Shown piece by piece: positions 24,762 through 34,900 of a stretch of 64,000 nt of DNA; position 1 is the first letter of the stretch; every line of letters begins with the position of its first letter. This stretch comes from Pseudomonas farsensis (GTDB taxonomy: Bacteria; Pseudomonadota; Gammaproteobacteria; Pseudomonadales; Pseudomonadaceae): positions 586,501-650,500 of the forward strand of contig NZ_JABWRF020000003.1 of NCBI RefSeq assembly GCF_014268805.2, in the 5' to 3' direction. Below the pieces are notes generated by a model that worked only from the letters and a program-made list of their open reading frames with translations, did not search any database and had not been told where the DNA came from. The translations under genes and the position numbers were made by a program.

Positions 24762-26450
24762 ATGCAAGCCGACTTCTGGAACGACAAACGCCCCCAGGGC
24801 GTGCCATCCACCCTCGACCTCAGCGCCTACAGCTCGGTGGTCGAAGTGTTCGAGCGCTCCTGCAAGCGCTTCGCCGACCGCCCGGCGTTCAGCAACCTGG
24901 GGGTTACGCTCACCTACGCCGAGCTTGAGCGCCACAGCGCCGCCTTCGCCGCCTGGCTGCAGCAGCACACCGACCTCAAGCCCGGTGAGCGCATCGCGGT
25001 GCAGATGCCCAACGTGCTGCAATACCCGATTACCGTGTTCGGCGCCCTGCGCGCAGGGCTTGTGGTGGTCAACACCAACCCGCTGTACACCGAGCGTGAG
25101 ATGCGCCACCAGTTCCAGGACTCCGGCGCCCGCGCCCTGGTTTACCTGAACATGTTCGGCAGCCGTGTGCAGGCGGTGCTGCCCGACACCGGCATCGACT
25201 ATCTGATCGAGGCCAAAATGGGCGACTTGTTGCCTGCGGCCAAGGGCTGGCTGGTCAACACCGTGATCGACAAGTTCAAGAAGATGGTCCCGGCCTATCA
25301 GTTGCCCCAGGCCGTGTCGTTCAAGCAGGTGCTGCGCCAGGGCCGCGGCCAGTCGCACCAGGCGGTGCCGCAGGTGCTCGATGATGTTGCCGTGCTGCAA
25401 TACACCGGTGGCACCACGGGCCTGGCCAAAGGCGCCATGCTCACCCACGGCAACCTGGTCGCCAACATGCTGCAGGTGCTGGCCTGTTTTGCCCAACACG
25501 GGCCCGACGGCCAGCCGCTGATCAAGGAAGGGCAGGAGGTGATGATCGCGCCGCTGCCGCTGTACCACATCTATGCCTTCACCGCGAATTGCATGTGCAT
25601 GATGGTGACCGGCAACCATAACGTGCTGATCACCAACCCTCGGGATATCGCAGGTTTCATCAAAGAGCTGGGCAAGTGGCGCTTTACCGGCCTGCTTGGG
25701 CTTAACACGCTGTTTGTGGCGCTGATGGACCACCCAGGCTTCAAGGCCCTGGATTTTTCGGCGCTCAAAGTCACCAACTCTGGCGGCACGGCCTTGGTCA
25801 AGGCCACTGCTGAACGCTGGGAGGCGCTCACTGGCTGCCGTATTGTCGAAGGCTATGGGCTTACCGAAACCTCACCCGTGGCCAGCACCAACCCCTACGG
25901 CAAGCTGGCGCGTCTGGGCACGGTGGGTATCCCGGTGGTCGGCACCGCGTTCAAGGTAATCGACGACGATGGCAACGAGCAGCCCTTGGGTGAACGGGGC
26001 GAGCTGTGCATCAAGGGCCCGCAGGTCATGAAAGGCTACTGGCAGCAAGCTGAAGCCACCGCCCAGGCCCTGGACGCCGAGGGCTGGTTCAAAACGGGCG
26101 ATATCGCGATCATCGACCCGGACGGGTTTACCCGTATCGTCGACCGCAAGAAGGACATGATCATCGTCTCGGGTTTCAATGTGTACCCCAACGAAATCGA
26201 AGACGTGCTGATGAACCACCCGCAGGTAGCCAGTTGTGCAGCCATCGGCGTGCCTGACGAGCGCTCGGGGGAGGCGGTCAAGCTGTTCGTGGTGCCACGG
26301 GCAGGCGGGGTCAGCGTCGAGGAGCTCAAGGCCTACTGCAAGGCCAATCTCACCGGCTACAAAGTGCCCAAGCACATCGTGCTGCGTGACTCGCTGCCGA
26401 TGACGCCGGTGGGCAAGATCCTGCGCCGAGAGCTGCGCGACACGGCCTGA
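24762..26450 (+). CDS. fadD2: Long-chain fatty-acid-CoA ligase FadD2
   Basis: 562 residues. It activates fatty acids with ATP and CoA for beta-oxidation. The adenylate-forming motif is YTGGTTGLAKGAMLTHGN (about 211-228); the middle motif is GYGLTETSPVAS, and KTGDIAIIDPDG, DRKKDMIIVSGFNVYPNEIE and a catalytic lysine near VGKILRRELRD follow. It precedes a paralogue of very similar sequence in the same orientation, the fadD2-fadD1 order recalled from Pseudomonas. Divergent from the hydrolase with 203 bases between starts. Confidence 0.9.
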   Translation: MQADFWNDKRPQGVPSTLDLSAYSSVVEVFERSCKRFADRPAFSNLGVTLTYAELERHSAAFAAWLQQHTDLKPGERIAVQMPNVLQYPITVFGALRAGLVVVNTNPLYTEREMRHQFQDSGARALVYLNMFGSRVQAVLPDTGIDYLIEAKMGDLLPAAKGWLVNTVIDKFKKMVPAYQLPQAVSFKQVLRQGRGQSHQAVPQVLDDVAVLQYTGGTTGLAKGAMLTHGNLVANMLQVLACFAQHGPDGQPLIKEGQEVMIAPLPLYHIYAFTANCMCMMVTGNHNVLITNPRDIAGFIKELGKWRFTGLLGLNTLFVALMDHPGFKALDFSALKVTNSGGTALVKATAERWEALTGCRIVEGYGLTETSPVASTNPYGKLARLGTVGIPVVGTAFKVIDDDGNEQPLGERGELCIKGPQVMKGYWQQAEATAQALDAEGWFKTGDIAIIDPDGFTRIVDRKKDMIIVSGFNVYPNEIEDVLMNHPQVASCAAIGVPDERSGEAVKLFVVPRAGGVSVEELKAYCKANLTGYKVPKHIVLRDSLPMTPVGKILRRELRDTA

Positions 26451-26854
26451 TCGTCAGGGCCGTTCCGGCCAATCGCAGGCTGTCGCCCACTGAGGCCGTG
26501 CTCAACCGCAACATTGCGGTGGGGCCCAATCCTGCGGGAAATGATAGAGAGTTGTGGCGAGCCCGCTCGCCACAAGGAGAGGTGTCTGGCGAGAACAGGC
26601 AGGTACAAACCCATAGAATCTCCCACGCTGCCCAGTTCTCTGCGCGACAGGGCAATATGTTCGTGACCAGGCTTGGCTATGCAGTCATTTTCGTGACCGT
26701 GAAGCCCGTTTCGGCCTCTAGGCGACCCTTGGCAAAGCTGATACTCTCGGCGCGTTTCTGAGGATGCCCGGCTTGCCAGCAAGCCGGCTTTCCATATCAA
26801 TAATAAGCGCATTGACGCGTACCGAATTCGCTGTTGCTGAAGGAGCGGGCTTCC
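26451..26854. repeat. Gap between fadD2 and fadD1 with R1 copy 2
   Basis: Gene-free 404 bp. R1 copy 2 is in reverse orientation at 26495-26626 (GCCGTGCTCAACCGCAACAT to AGAATCTCCCAC), with its palindromic core reduced to TGTGGCGAGCCCGCTCGCCA. It runs directly into a partial R2 unit (26620-26650). The rest (26650-26840) has no gene; it presumably carries the separate promoter of fadD1. Confidence 0.8.
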
Positions 26855-28552
26855 ATGATCGAACATTTTTGGAAGGATAAGTACCCAGCCGGGATAACGG
26901 CGGACATCAATCCTGACGAATTCCCCAATATCCAGGCCGTACTCAAGCAATCCTGCCATCGCTTTGCCGATAAACCTGCCTTTAGCAACCTGGGCAAGAC
27001 CCTCACCTATGGTGAGCTGTACACGCTGTCCGGCGCCTTCGCCGCCTGGCTGCAACAGCACACCGACCTGCAGCCAGGCGACCGTATCGCCGTGCAACTG
27101 CCCAACGTGCTGCAATACCCGGTAGCGGTGTTCGGTGCCATGCGCGCCGGGCTGATCGTGGTCAATACCAACCCGCTGTACACCGCGCGGGAGCTGGAGC
27201 ACCAGTTCAACGATTCCGGCGCCAAGGCGCTGGTGTGCCTGGCCAACATGGCGCACCTTGCCGAAAAAGTCGTCCCCAAGACCCAGGTGCGCCACGTCAT
27301 CGTCACTGAAGTGGCCGACCTGCTGCCGCCGCTCAAGCGTCTGCTGATCAACAGCGTCGTCAAGTACGTGAAAAAGATGGTGCCGGCCTACAACCTGCCC
27401 AAGGCGGTGCGTTTCAACGACGCCCTGGCGCTGGGCAAAGGCGGCGCAGTCACCGAGGCCAACCCGCAGCCCAACGATGTTGCCGTGCTGCAATACACCG
27501 GCGGTACCACCGGGGTTGCCAAGGGCGCGATGCTCACCCACCGCAACCTGGTGGCGAACATGCTGCAGTGCCGTGCGCTGATGGGCGCCAACCTGCACGA
27601 AGGTTGCGAGATCCTCATCACGCCGCTGCCGCTGTACCACATCTATGCGTTTACCTTCCATTGCATGGCGATGATGCTGATCGGCAACCACAACGTGTTG
27701 ATCAGCAACCCGCGTGACCTGCCGGCGATGGTCAAAGAGTTGAGCAAATGGAAGTTCAGCGGCTTTGTCGGGCTGAACACGCTGTTCGTGGCTCTGTGCA
27801 ACAGCGAGGCGTTCCGCGCCTTGGACTTCTCAGCGCTGAAAATCACCCTGTCGGGCGGCATGGCCCTGCAACTGAGTGTTGCCGAGCGCTGGAAGGCTGT
27901 CACTGGCTGCGCCATCTGTGAAGGCTATGGCATGACCGAGACCAGCCCGGTGGCGGCGGTCAACCCGGCCGAGGCCAACCAGGTGGGGACCATCGGTATT
28001 CCGGTGCCTTCGACGCTGTGCAAGGTCATCGACGACGCCGGCCAGGAACTGCCGCTGGGCGAAGTGGGCGAGCTGTGCATCAAGGGCCCGCAGGTGATGA
28101 AGGGCTACTGGCAGCGCGACGAAGCCACCGCCGAGATTCTCGACAGCAACGGCTGGTTGAAGACCGGCGACATTGCGTTGATCCAGCCGGACGGCTACAT
28201 GCGCATCGTCGACCGCAAGAAAGACATGATTCTGGTGTCGGGCTTCAACGTCTACCCTAACGAGCTCGAAGATGTGCTGGCGGCCTTGCCGGGCGTGCTG
28301 CAATGCGCGGCCATCGGCGTACCGGATGAAAAAACCGGTGAGCTGATCAAGGTGTTCATCGTGGTCAAGCCGGGCATGACCTTGACCAAGGAGCAGGTGA
28401 TGGAGCACATGCGCGCCAATGTCACCGGTTACAAGGTGCCCAAGGCTATCGAGTTCCGCGATGCCTTGCCGACCACCAACGTGGGCAAGATCCTGCGCCG
28501 CGAACTGCGTGATGAAGAGCTGAAAAAGCAAGGCCTGAAGAAGATCGCCTGA
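26855..28552 (+). CDS. fadD1: Long-chain fatty-acid-CoA ligase FadD1
   Basis: 565 residues from ATG 26855 (GAAGGAGCGGGCTTCC upstream). The same motifs as FadD2 are present: YTGGTTGVAKGAMLTHRN, GYGMTETSPVAA, KTGDIALIQPDG, DRKKDMILVSGFNVYPNELE and NVGKILRRELRD. In pseudomonads FadD1 is the main long-chain ligase and FadD2 has a shorter-chain bias; that division is established for related species, not shown here. The 404-bp repeat-filled gap makes independent expression from fadD2 likely. Confidence 0.9.
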   Translation: MIEHFWKDKYPAGITADINPDEFPNIQAVLKQSCHRFADKPAFSNLGKTLTYGELYTLSGAFAAWLQQHTDLQPGDRIAVQLPNVLQYPVAVFGAMRAGLIVVNTNPLYTARELEHQFNDSGAKALVCLANMAHLAEKVVPKTQVRHVIVTEVADLLPPLKRLLINSVVKYVKKMVPAYNLPKAVRFNDALALGKGGAVTEANPQPNDVAVLQYTGGTTGVAKGAMLTHRNLVANMLQCRALMGANLHEGCEILITPLPLYHIYAFTFHCMAMMLIGNHNVLISNPRDLPAMVKELSKWKFSGFVGLNTLFVALCNSEAFRALDFSALKITLSGGMALQLSVAERWKAVTGCAICEGYGMTETSPVAAVNPAEANQVGTIGIPVPSTLCKVIDDAGQELPLGEVGELCIKGPQVMKGYWQRDEATAEILDSNGWLKTGDIALIQPDGYMRIVDRKKDMILVSGFNVYPNELEDVLAALPGVLQCAAIGVPDEKTGELIKVFIVVKPGMTLTKEQVMEHMRANVTGYKVPKAIEFRDALPTTNVGKILRRELRDEELKKQGLKKIA

Positions 28553-28576
28553 TTTTCACAGCAGGGCCGCGCTGCG

Positions 28577-28678
28577 GCCCATCGCAGGCTATCGCCAGCT
28601 CTCACAGAGATCGCGCAAAGTCGCAATATTGAGGCCTTGCCCAGATTCTGTGGGAGCTGGCGCCAGCCTGCGATTGGG
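28577..28678. repeat. Family-B element, copy 2
   Basis: Left arm near 28577-28606 (CATCGCAGGCTATCGCCAGC), 42-nt spacer (GAGATCGCGC...), right arm 28649-28678. Directly before it a GGGCCGC/GCGGCCC hairpin (28564-28580) may terminate fadD1. Confidence 0.8.
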
Positions 28679-28701
28679 GCGCAAAGCGCCCCCTCTGTGC
28701 C

Positions 28702-30009
28702 TTAGCGCAATTTCTCAAGCATGCCGTAGTACCACATCCCCGCCGCCAACAGCGGGTTGCCCAGCAAGTCCCCCATCGGTACCTTGATGTGTTTGCACCC
28801 GGCAAACGTATCGAACTTCTCAAGCGTCCCAGTCAGTGCCTCGGCCATGATCTCGCCCATGATGTGGCTGGTGGCGATGCCGTGCCCCGAATACCCCTGG
28901 CAGTACCAGACGTTGTCCGAAAGCTTGCCCAGTTGCGGAATGCGGTTGACCACGATGCCCATGGCGCAGCTCCACTGGAACTCGATCGGCACGCCCTTGA
29001 GCGCCGGGAAGGTGCGCTCGATACACGGGCGCAGCTCGGCTTCGATATCCCGCGAATCGCGTCCTGAATAGTTTGCGCCACCACCAAACAGCAGGCGTTT
29101 GTCAGCGGTCAGCCGGTAGTAATCGAGCACGAAGCGGCAGTCGTAGACCGCCAGGTCCTGCGGGTTGATCTGCTCGGCCAGCGCGCCAAGCGGCGCCGTG
29201 GTGACGATGCCGCCCATCGCCGGGAAGATCTTGCCCTTGAGCTGACGGTTTTCCAGCTTGTGATACACGTCACCGGCCAGCATCACCTGGCGGGCTTCAA
29301 TCCGGCCATGGGCGGTAACCACCGCCGGGCGCGGGCCGTGCACGATGTCCAGCACCTCGGAATGCTCGAAAATCAGCGCCCCCAGGCTGTGGGCGGCGCG
29401 CGCCTCGCCCAGGCACAGGTTGAGCGGGTGCAGGTGCAGGTTGCGCAGGTTCTTCAGGGCACCCAGGTACAGCGGGCTCTGCAGGTGTTCGGCCATCGCT
29501 GCGCGGTCCAGCAGTTGCACCTGCTCGCCCATGCCGCGGCGCTGGGCTTCGGCCTCGAAGGCCCGCAACTCCTTGATGTGCGCAGGTTTCATGGCCGCGT
29601 GCAGGTGGCCGTGCTTGAGGTCGCAGTCGATGCCATAGCGCGCTACGCGCTGCTCGATGATCTGGTGCCCGCGCCAGCGAAGCTGCCAGATGAAATCGTC
29701 GACCTCGTCGCCCAGGCGCTGACGCATTTGCGTACGCATCGCCTCGTCGCCCGACAGACTGCCCGTCACCTGGCCACCGTTGCGCCCGCTGGCACCCCAG
29801 CCGATGCGGTTGGTTTCGACGATGGCCACCTTCAGCCCGCGTTCGGCCAGCTCTACCGCGGTGGCCACGCCGGTGAAACCGCCGCCTATGATCGCCACAT
29901 CCACCTGCACCGTGCCCGCAAGCCTTGGGTACTCGGTGTGGTCGTTGAGGCTGGCGCTGTAGTAGGACGGCGCGCGCTCGGCTGCGCCTGTGTTGCTTGC
30001 TGCGTTCAT
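28702..30009 (-). CDS. puuB: FAD-dependent oxidase, gamma-glutamylputrescine oxidase-like
   Basis: 435 residues. The dinucleotide-binding motif is VAIIGGGFTGVATAVELAER (38-57), with the DAO-family segment IGWGASGRNGGQV next. It oxidises gamma-glutamylated polyamines to the aldehyde. The ribosome site AAGGATTACCC precedes ATG 30009. The glutamine-synthetase-like gene ends only 28 bases upstream, reproducing the ligase/oxidase order of polyamine catabolism. Pseudomonas has several paralogues, so the exact amine is uncertain. Confidence 0.8.
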   Translation of the reverse strand: MNAASNTGAAERAPSYYSASLNDHTEYPRLAGTVQVDVAIIGGGFTGVATAVELAERGLKVAIVETNRIGWGASGRNGGQVTGSLSGDEAMRTQMRQRLGDEVDDFIWQLRWRGHQIIEQRVARYGIDCDLKHGHLHAAMKPAHIKELRAFEAEAQRRGMGEQVQLLDRAAMAEHLQSPLYLGALKNLRNLHLHPLNLCLGEARAAHSLGALIFEHSEVLDIVHGPRPAVVTAHGRIEARQVMLAGDVYHKLENRQLKGKIFPAMGGIVTTAPLGALAEQINPQDLAVYDCRFVLDYYRLTADKRLLFGGGANYSGRDSRDIEAELRPCIERTFPALKGVPIEFQWSCAMGIVVNRIPQLGKLSDNVWYCQGYSGHGIATSHIMGEIMAEALTGTLEKFDTFAGCKHIKVPMGDLLGNPLLAAGMWYYGMLEKLR

Positions 30010-30037
30010 GGGTAATCCTTGTGGTCGTTCGGGGGGC

Positions 30038-31402
30038 TCAGGCCTGGTGCAGGTACCAGCGCCAGTCCTGCTCGCTGACTTCGGCCATGAACTGGCGGTA
30101 CTCGGCGCGCTTGACCTTCAGATACACCCCTAGAAATTCTGCGCCCAATGCCTCGCGCGCCCACGCCGAGCCTTGCAGGGCATCGAGGGTGGTCAGCCAG
30201 TCGGTGGGCAGATGCTCGGTGGCCTGGGCATAGCCGTTACCCTGCACCGGCGCGCCGGGGTCGAGTTGCTCGCGAATGCCCTGGTGAGTGGCGGCAAGAA
30301 TCGCAGCGGCGGCCAGGTAGGGGTTGGCGTCGGCGCCGCAGATGCGGTGCTCGATGTGCCGGCTGGCGGCCGGCCCGCCCGGTACGCGCAAGCTGACGGT
30401 GCGGTTGTCCACGCCCCAGGTGGGCGCCAGCGGGGCGTAGCTGTTGGCCTGGAAGCGCCGGTACGAGTTGGCGTTGGGGCAGAACAGCAACAACGACTCG
30501 CGCAAGTGGCGCAGCATGCCGGCCACCGCCTGGCGCAGCAGCGGTGTGCCGGCCTTGTCGTCACTGGCGAACAGGTTGTTGCCGTGCGCATCGGCCAGGC
30601 TCAAGTGCATGTGCATGCCGGTGCCGGCCAGTTGGTCGAACGGCTTGGCCATGAAGCAGGCCTGCATGCCGTGGGCATTGGCCACGCCTTTGACCAGGCG
30701 CTTGTAACGCACGGCCTGGTCCATGGCCAGCAGTGCATCGCCGTGCTCCAGGGTGATTTCCACCTGGCCTGGGGCATATTCGGAGATTGCCGTACGCGCC
30801 GGAATGCCTTGGGCTTTGCAGGCGGCGTACAAGTCGGCAAGAAACGGCTCGATCTGCTCCAGCTCGCGCAGCCCATAAACCTGCGTGGCACGTGGCCGGC
30901 CACCGTCGCTATCCAGCGCAGGTTGCGGGCGGCCTTGGGCGTCGCGTTTCTGGTCGAGCAGATAGAACTCGAGTTCGCAGGCCATGACCGGGTAATAGCC
31001 GTCGGCCTTGAGCGCCTCCAGGGTGCGCAGCAGCACATGGCGCGGGTCGGCGACGCTGGCTGGCAGGCCTTCGCGCGGGTGCATGCTGACCTGTACCGCG
31101 GCCGTCGGTACGCGGCGCCAGGGCAGGCGGACCAAGCTGTCTTGCAGGGGGTAGGCGCGGCAATCAATATCGCCCACCTCCCACACCAGGCCGGAGTTCT
31201 CGACGTCGTCGCCGTTGAGGGTCAGGCCGAGGATGGTGCTGGGCAGCGGCCTGCCGCTCTCGTACACCGCCAGCAGTTCATCGCGGTGCAGCAGCTTGCC
31301 GCGTGGCACGCCGTTGGCATCAAGGATAAACAGCTCGATCAGGTCGATATCGGGGTTGTCGGCCAGAAAACGTCTGGCCTGTTCTGCAGGAGCAAAATGC
31401 AT
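30038..31402 (-). CDS. puuA: Glutamine synthetase family, gamma-glutamylpolyamine synthetase
   Basis: 454 residues. It has the GS catalytic architecture (ACELEFYLLDQKRD, GQVEITLEHGDALLAMDQAV, GTGMHMHLSLADAHGNNLF, NRTVSLRVPGGP-like NRTVSLRVPG, ADANPYLAAAAILAA). The short N-terminal domain and the lack of an adenylylation-type C-terminus separate it from GlnA. It would ligate glutamate to putrescine or another polyamine. The ATG at 31402 has a weak ribosome site. Probable two-gene operon with the oxidase. Confidence 0.8.
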   Translation of the reverse strand: MHFAPAEQARRFLADNPDIDLIELFILDANGVPRGKLLHRDELLAVYESGRPLPSTILGLTLNGDDVENSGLVWEVGDIDCRAYPLQDSLVRLPWRRVPTAAVQVSMHPREGLPASVADPRHVLLRTLEALKADGYYPVMACELEFYLLDQKRDAQGRPQPALDSDGGRPRATQVYGLRELEQIEPFLADLYAACKAQGIPARTAISEYAPGQVEITLEHGDALLAMDQAVRYKRLVKGVANAHGMQACFMAKPFDQLAGTGMHMHLSLADAHGNNLFASDDKAGTPLLRQAVAGMLRHLRESLLLFCPNANSYRRFQANSYAPLAPTWGVDNRTVSLRVPGGPAASRHIEHRICGADANPYLAAAAILAATHQGIREQLDPGAPVQGNGYAQATEHLPTDWLTTLDALQGSAWAREALGAEFLGVYLKVKRAEYRQFMAEVSEQDWRWYLHQA

Positions 31403-31956
31403 GGGGGTTCGCTCGCGCCTAAGGGCGCACGGGGCCGCTGTTCAATTGCCAGCGGTCGCACTGAAGGAGCCGGCGCAAGGGCCGGAACGGGTCAGCAAGG
31501 GGCGGGCGAGGTGTCCGGTGGGCGCGCATGACGGCAATGCCACAAGGCCCAGAAGGCGAGGATGATATGCACCAGAGGATTCTCGCCGGCACGCGCCCTG
31601 GCCTTCGGTTGCGAAGGGCTGGGCAGCGGGCGGGCGATGATCGGGGCTGGAAGCATGCCTTGATACTCACATGCGCTGTAAGGTTGATTAAAGCGGTGAA
31701 TGGCAACCTTCACATCAGCGCTGGCTAAACAATTCGGCTGCTGCCGGGCCTCATCGCAGGCTGGCGCCAGCTCCCACAAAGACCGCGTACAACCGCAATA
31801 TCGGTGCCTGACCCGGACTCCAGTGGGAGCTGGCGACAGCCTGCGATAGGGCCCGCACAGGCCCCTCAGCATCTATCAGGCAAATCTGCGACAATTGCCA
31901 CCCACACGAATGCCGATCATGCACAAGCAGGCTCACCTGCATCATTAAAAAGCCCC
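31403..31956. other. 554-bp gap between glutamine synthetase gene and hrpA
   Basis: No convincing gene on either strand; the short open frames lack ribosome sites. Divergent promoters for the synthetase gene and hrpA must lie here. Family-B copy 3 sits at 31749-31850. The segment 31403-31748 shows no structure I can name beyond moderately AT-rich patches near 31670-31730. Confidence 0.6.
31749..31850. repeat. Family-B element, copy 3
   Basis: Arms 31749-31778 (CCTCATCGCAGGCTGGCGCC...) and 31821-31850 (...GGCGACAGCCTGCGATAGG) around a 42-nt spacer AAGACCGCGTACAACCGC.... It ends 106 bases before hrpA. Confidence 0.85.
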
Positions 31957-34900
31957 ATGACAGACCAAGCCATCGACCAGTTGCTGAACAACCTCGACCA
32001 CGCCATGATCGCCGACCGCCATCGCCTGCGCCGGCAATTGCACGAACTGCGCAAGCGCCCAGATGAGGCCAAGCTTGCCCAGTGGGCCGAGAAGGTTCAG
32101 GCCTCCTTCGCCCAGGTGACTGCGCGCCAGCAGAGCGTGCCGAGCATCCGTTACGACGACAGCCTGCCGATTGCAGCCAAGCGTGACGAGATCAAGAAGG
32201 CCCTGGCCGAGCATCAGGTGCTGGTAATCGCCGGTGAAACCGGTTCGGGCAAGACCACCCAGTTGCCCAAGATCTGCCTGGAGCTGGGCCGCGGCAGCCA
32301 TGGCCTGATCGCCCACACCCAGCCGCGACGCATCGCGGCGCGCAGCGTGGCCGCGCGTGTTGCCGAAGAACTGGGCACCCCACTGGGAGCACTGGTGGGT
32401 TATCAGGTGCGCTTCGAGGACCAGAGCGATTCGAACACCCTGGTCAAGCTGATGACCGACGGTATTCTGCTGGCCGAAACCCAGCACGACCGTTTTCTCG
32501 AGCGCTACGACACCATCATCGTCGACGAAGCCCACGAGCGCAGCCTGAACATCGACTTTCTGCTTGGCTACCTGAAAACCCTGCTGCACCGCCGTCCCGA
32601 ACTGAAGCTGATCATCACCTCGGCGACCATCGACCTTGAGCGTTTCTCCAAGCACTTCGATGGCGCGCCGATCATCGAAGTGTCGGGCCGCACCTACCCG
32701 GTCGATACCTGGTACCGCCCGCTGACCAGCGAGCAGGACGAAGAGGGCAACCAGATCGAGGACGACCTCAGTGTCGACCAGGCGATCCTCGCCACCCTCG
32801 ATGAAATCGCCCACTTCGAGCGCAGCCAGGGCAAGGGCCCGGGCGATGTGCTGGTATTCCTGCCCGGCGAGCGCGAAATCCGCGATGCTGCGGAAATACT
32901 GCGCAAGGCGCAGCTGCGCCATACCGAAATCCTGCCGCTGTATGCGCGCCTGACGCCTGCCGAGCAACAGAAGATTTTCCAGTCGCACAGTGGCCGGCGC
33001 GTGGTGCTGGCCACCAACGTTGCCGAAACTTCGCTGACCGTGCCGGGCATCCGCTATGTGATCGACAGCGGCACCGCGCGTATCAGCCGCTACAGCTACC
33101 GCGCCAAGGTGCAGCGCCTGCCCATCGAGGCGGTCTCGCAGGCCAGCGCCAACCAGCGTAAAGGCCGCTGCGGCCGCGTTGAGCCGGGTATCTGTATCCG
33201 CCTGTACAGCGAGGAAGATTTCAACGGCCGCCCGGCGTTCACCGACCCTGAGATCTTGCGTACCAACCTGGCGGCGGTGATCCTGCAGATGCTGCACCTG
33301 CGCCTGGGCGCCATCGACGCCTTCCCGTTCATCGAGCCGCCAGATGGCAAGGCCATCAGCGACGGTTTCAACCTGTTGCAGGAGCTTTCGGCGGTCAACC
33401 GCGAGAACCAGCTGACGCCGCTGGGCCGCCAGCTGGCGCGCCTGCCGATCGACCCGCGCATGGGCCGCATGCTGCTCGAAGGCGCCCGCCAGGGCAGCTT
33501 GCAGGAAGTGCTGATCGTCGCCAGTGCGCTATCGGTGCAAGACCCCCGCGAGCGCCCGCCGGAGCGCCAGCAGGCCGCCGACCAGGCCCACGCGCAGTGG
33601 AAGGATGTCGACTCGGACTTCGCCGCGCTGGTGAACGTGTGGCGTGCGTTCGAGGAGCAGCGCCAGGCATTGACCGCAAGCCCGCTGCGTAACTGGTGCC
33701 GGAAGAATTTCCTCAATTACCTGCGCCTGCGCGAATGGCGTGATGCCCATCGCCAGTTGTCGCTGATTTGTCGCGAGCTGCAACTGACGGTCAATAAAGA
33801 GCCGGCTGACTACCTGCGCATGCACAAGGCCATTCTCAGTGGCTTGCTCAGCCAGATCGGCCACAAGGCCGAGGAGGGCGACTACCAAGGCGCTCGGCAG
33901 CGGCGTTTCTGGATTCACCCCTCGTCCGGCATCGGCCGCAAACGCCCGCAGTGGGTCATGGCCGCCGAGTTGGTCGAGACCACCAAGCTGTACGCGCGCA
34001 TGGTGGCAAAAATCGAACCGGACTGGATCGAGCCGCTGGCCGGCCATCTGATCAAGAAGAACCACTTCGAGCCGCACTGGGAGAAGAAGCGCGGGCAAGT
34101 GGTGGCCTACGAGCAGATCACCCTCTACGGCCTGATTCTGGTGGGCCGCAGGCCTGTGCACTTTGGCCCGATCGACCCGGTCACCTCGCGTGAGCTGTTT
34201 ATCCGCGAAGCGCTGGTGGGCGGTGAAATCCAGTCGCGGGCCAAGTGCCTGGCGGCCAACAAACGCCTGCTCGAACAGCTCGACGAGCTGGAAGCCAAGG
34301 CCCGGCGCCGCGACATCCTGGCTGATGAAGAAACGCTCTATGCCTTCTATGAGGCGCGGCTGCCGGCAGAAATCCACCAGACCGCGACCTTCGACGCCTG
34401 GTACCGCATGACCAGCCAGCAGGACGCCAACCTGCTGATCATGCGCGAAGAGGACGTGCTGGCCCGCGAAGCCAGTGAGGTCACCGCCGCGCAGTACCCC
34501 GACCATTTACAGGTGGGCGACCTGCGCCTGTCGCTGAGCTACCACTTCGAGCCCAATCACCCGCGTGACGGCGTGACCGTGCGGGTACCGGCGCCGCTGT
34601 TGCCGAACCTGCCGGGCGAGCGTCTGGAGTGGCTGGTGCCGGGGCTGTTGGAGGCCAAGTGCATAGCCTTGGTGCGCAACCTGCCCAAGGCCCTGCGCAA
34701 GAACTTCGTGCCGGTGCCGGACTTCGTCAAGGCGTCTCTGTCGCGCATGACCTTCGCCCAGGGCGCGTTGCCCCAGGCACTGGGGCAGGAGCTGCTGCGC
34801 ATGACCGGCGCACGGGTGCCCGACGAGGCCTGGGCCGAGGCTGGCGCTGCGGTGGAAGGGCACTTGCGGATGAACATCGAGGTGGTCGATGGCCAAGGCA

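Noticed and set aside
24729..25733. A 334-codon minus-strand frame inside fadD2
   Set aside because: Exact antisense of a well-conserved ligase; same pattern seen at 26357-27691 inside the fadD1 region.
31419..31872. Short frames upstream of hrpA that might be a small gene
   Set aside because: No conserved features, poor starts, and part of the sequence is the family-B repeat.
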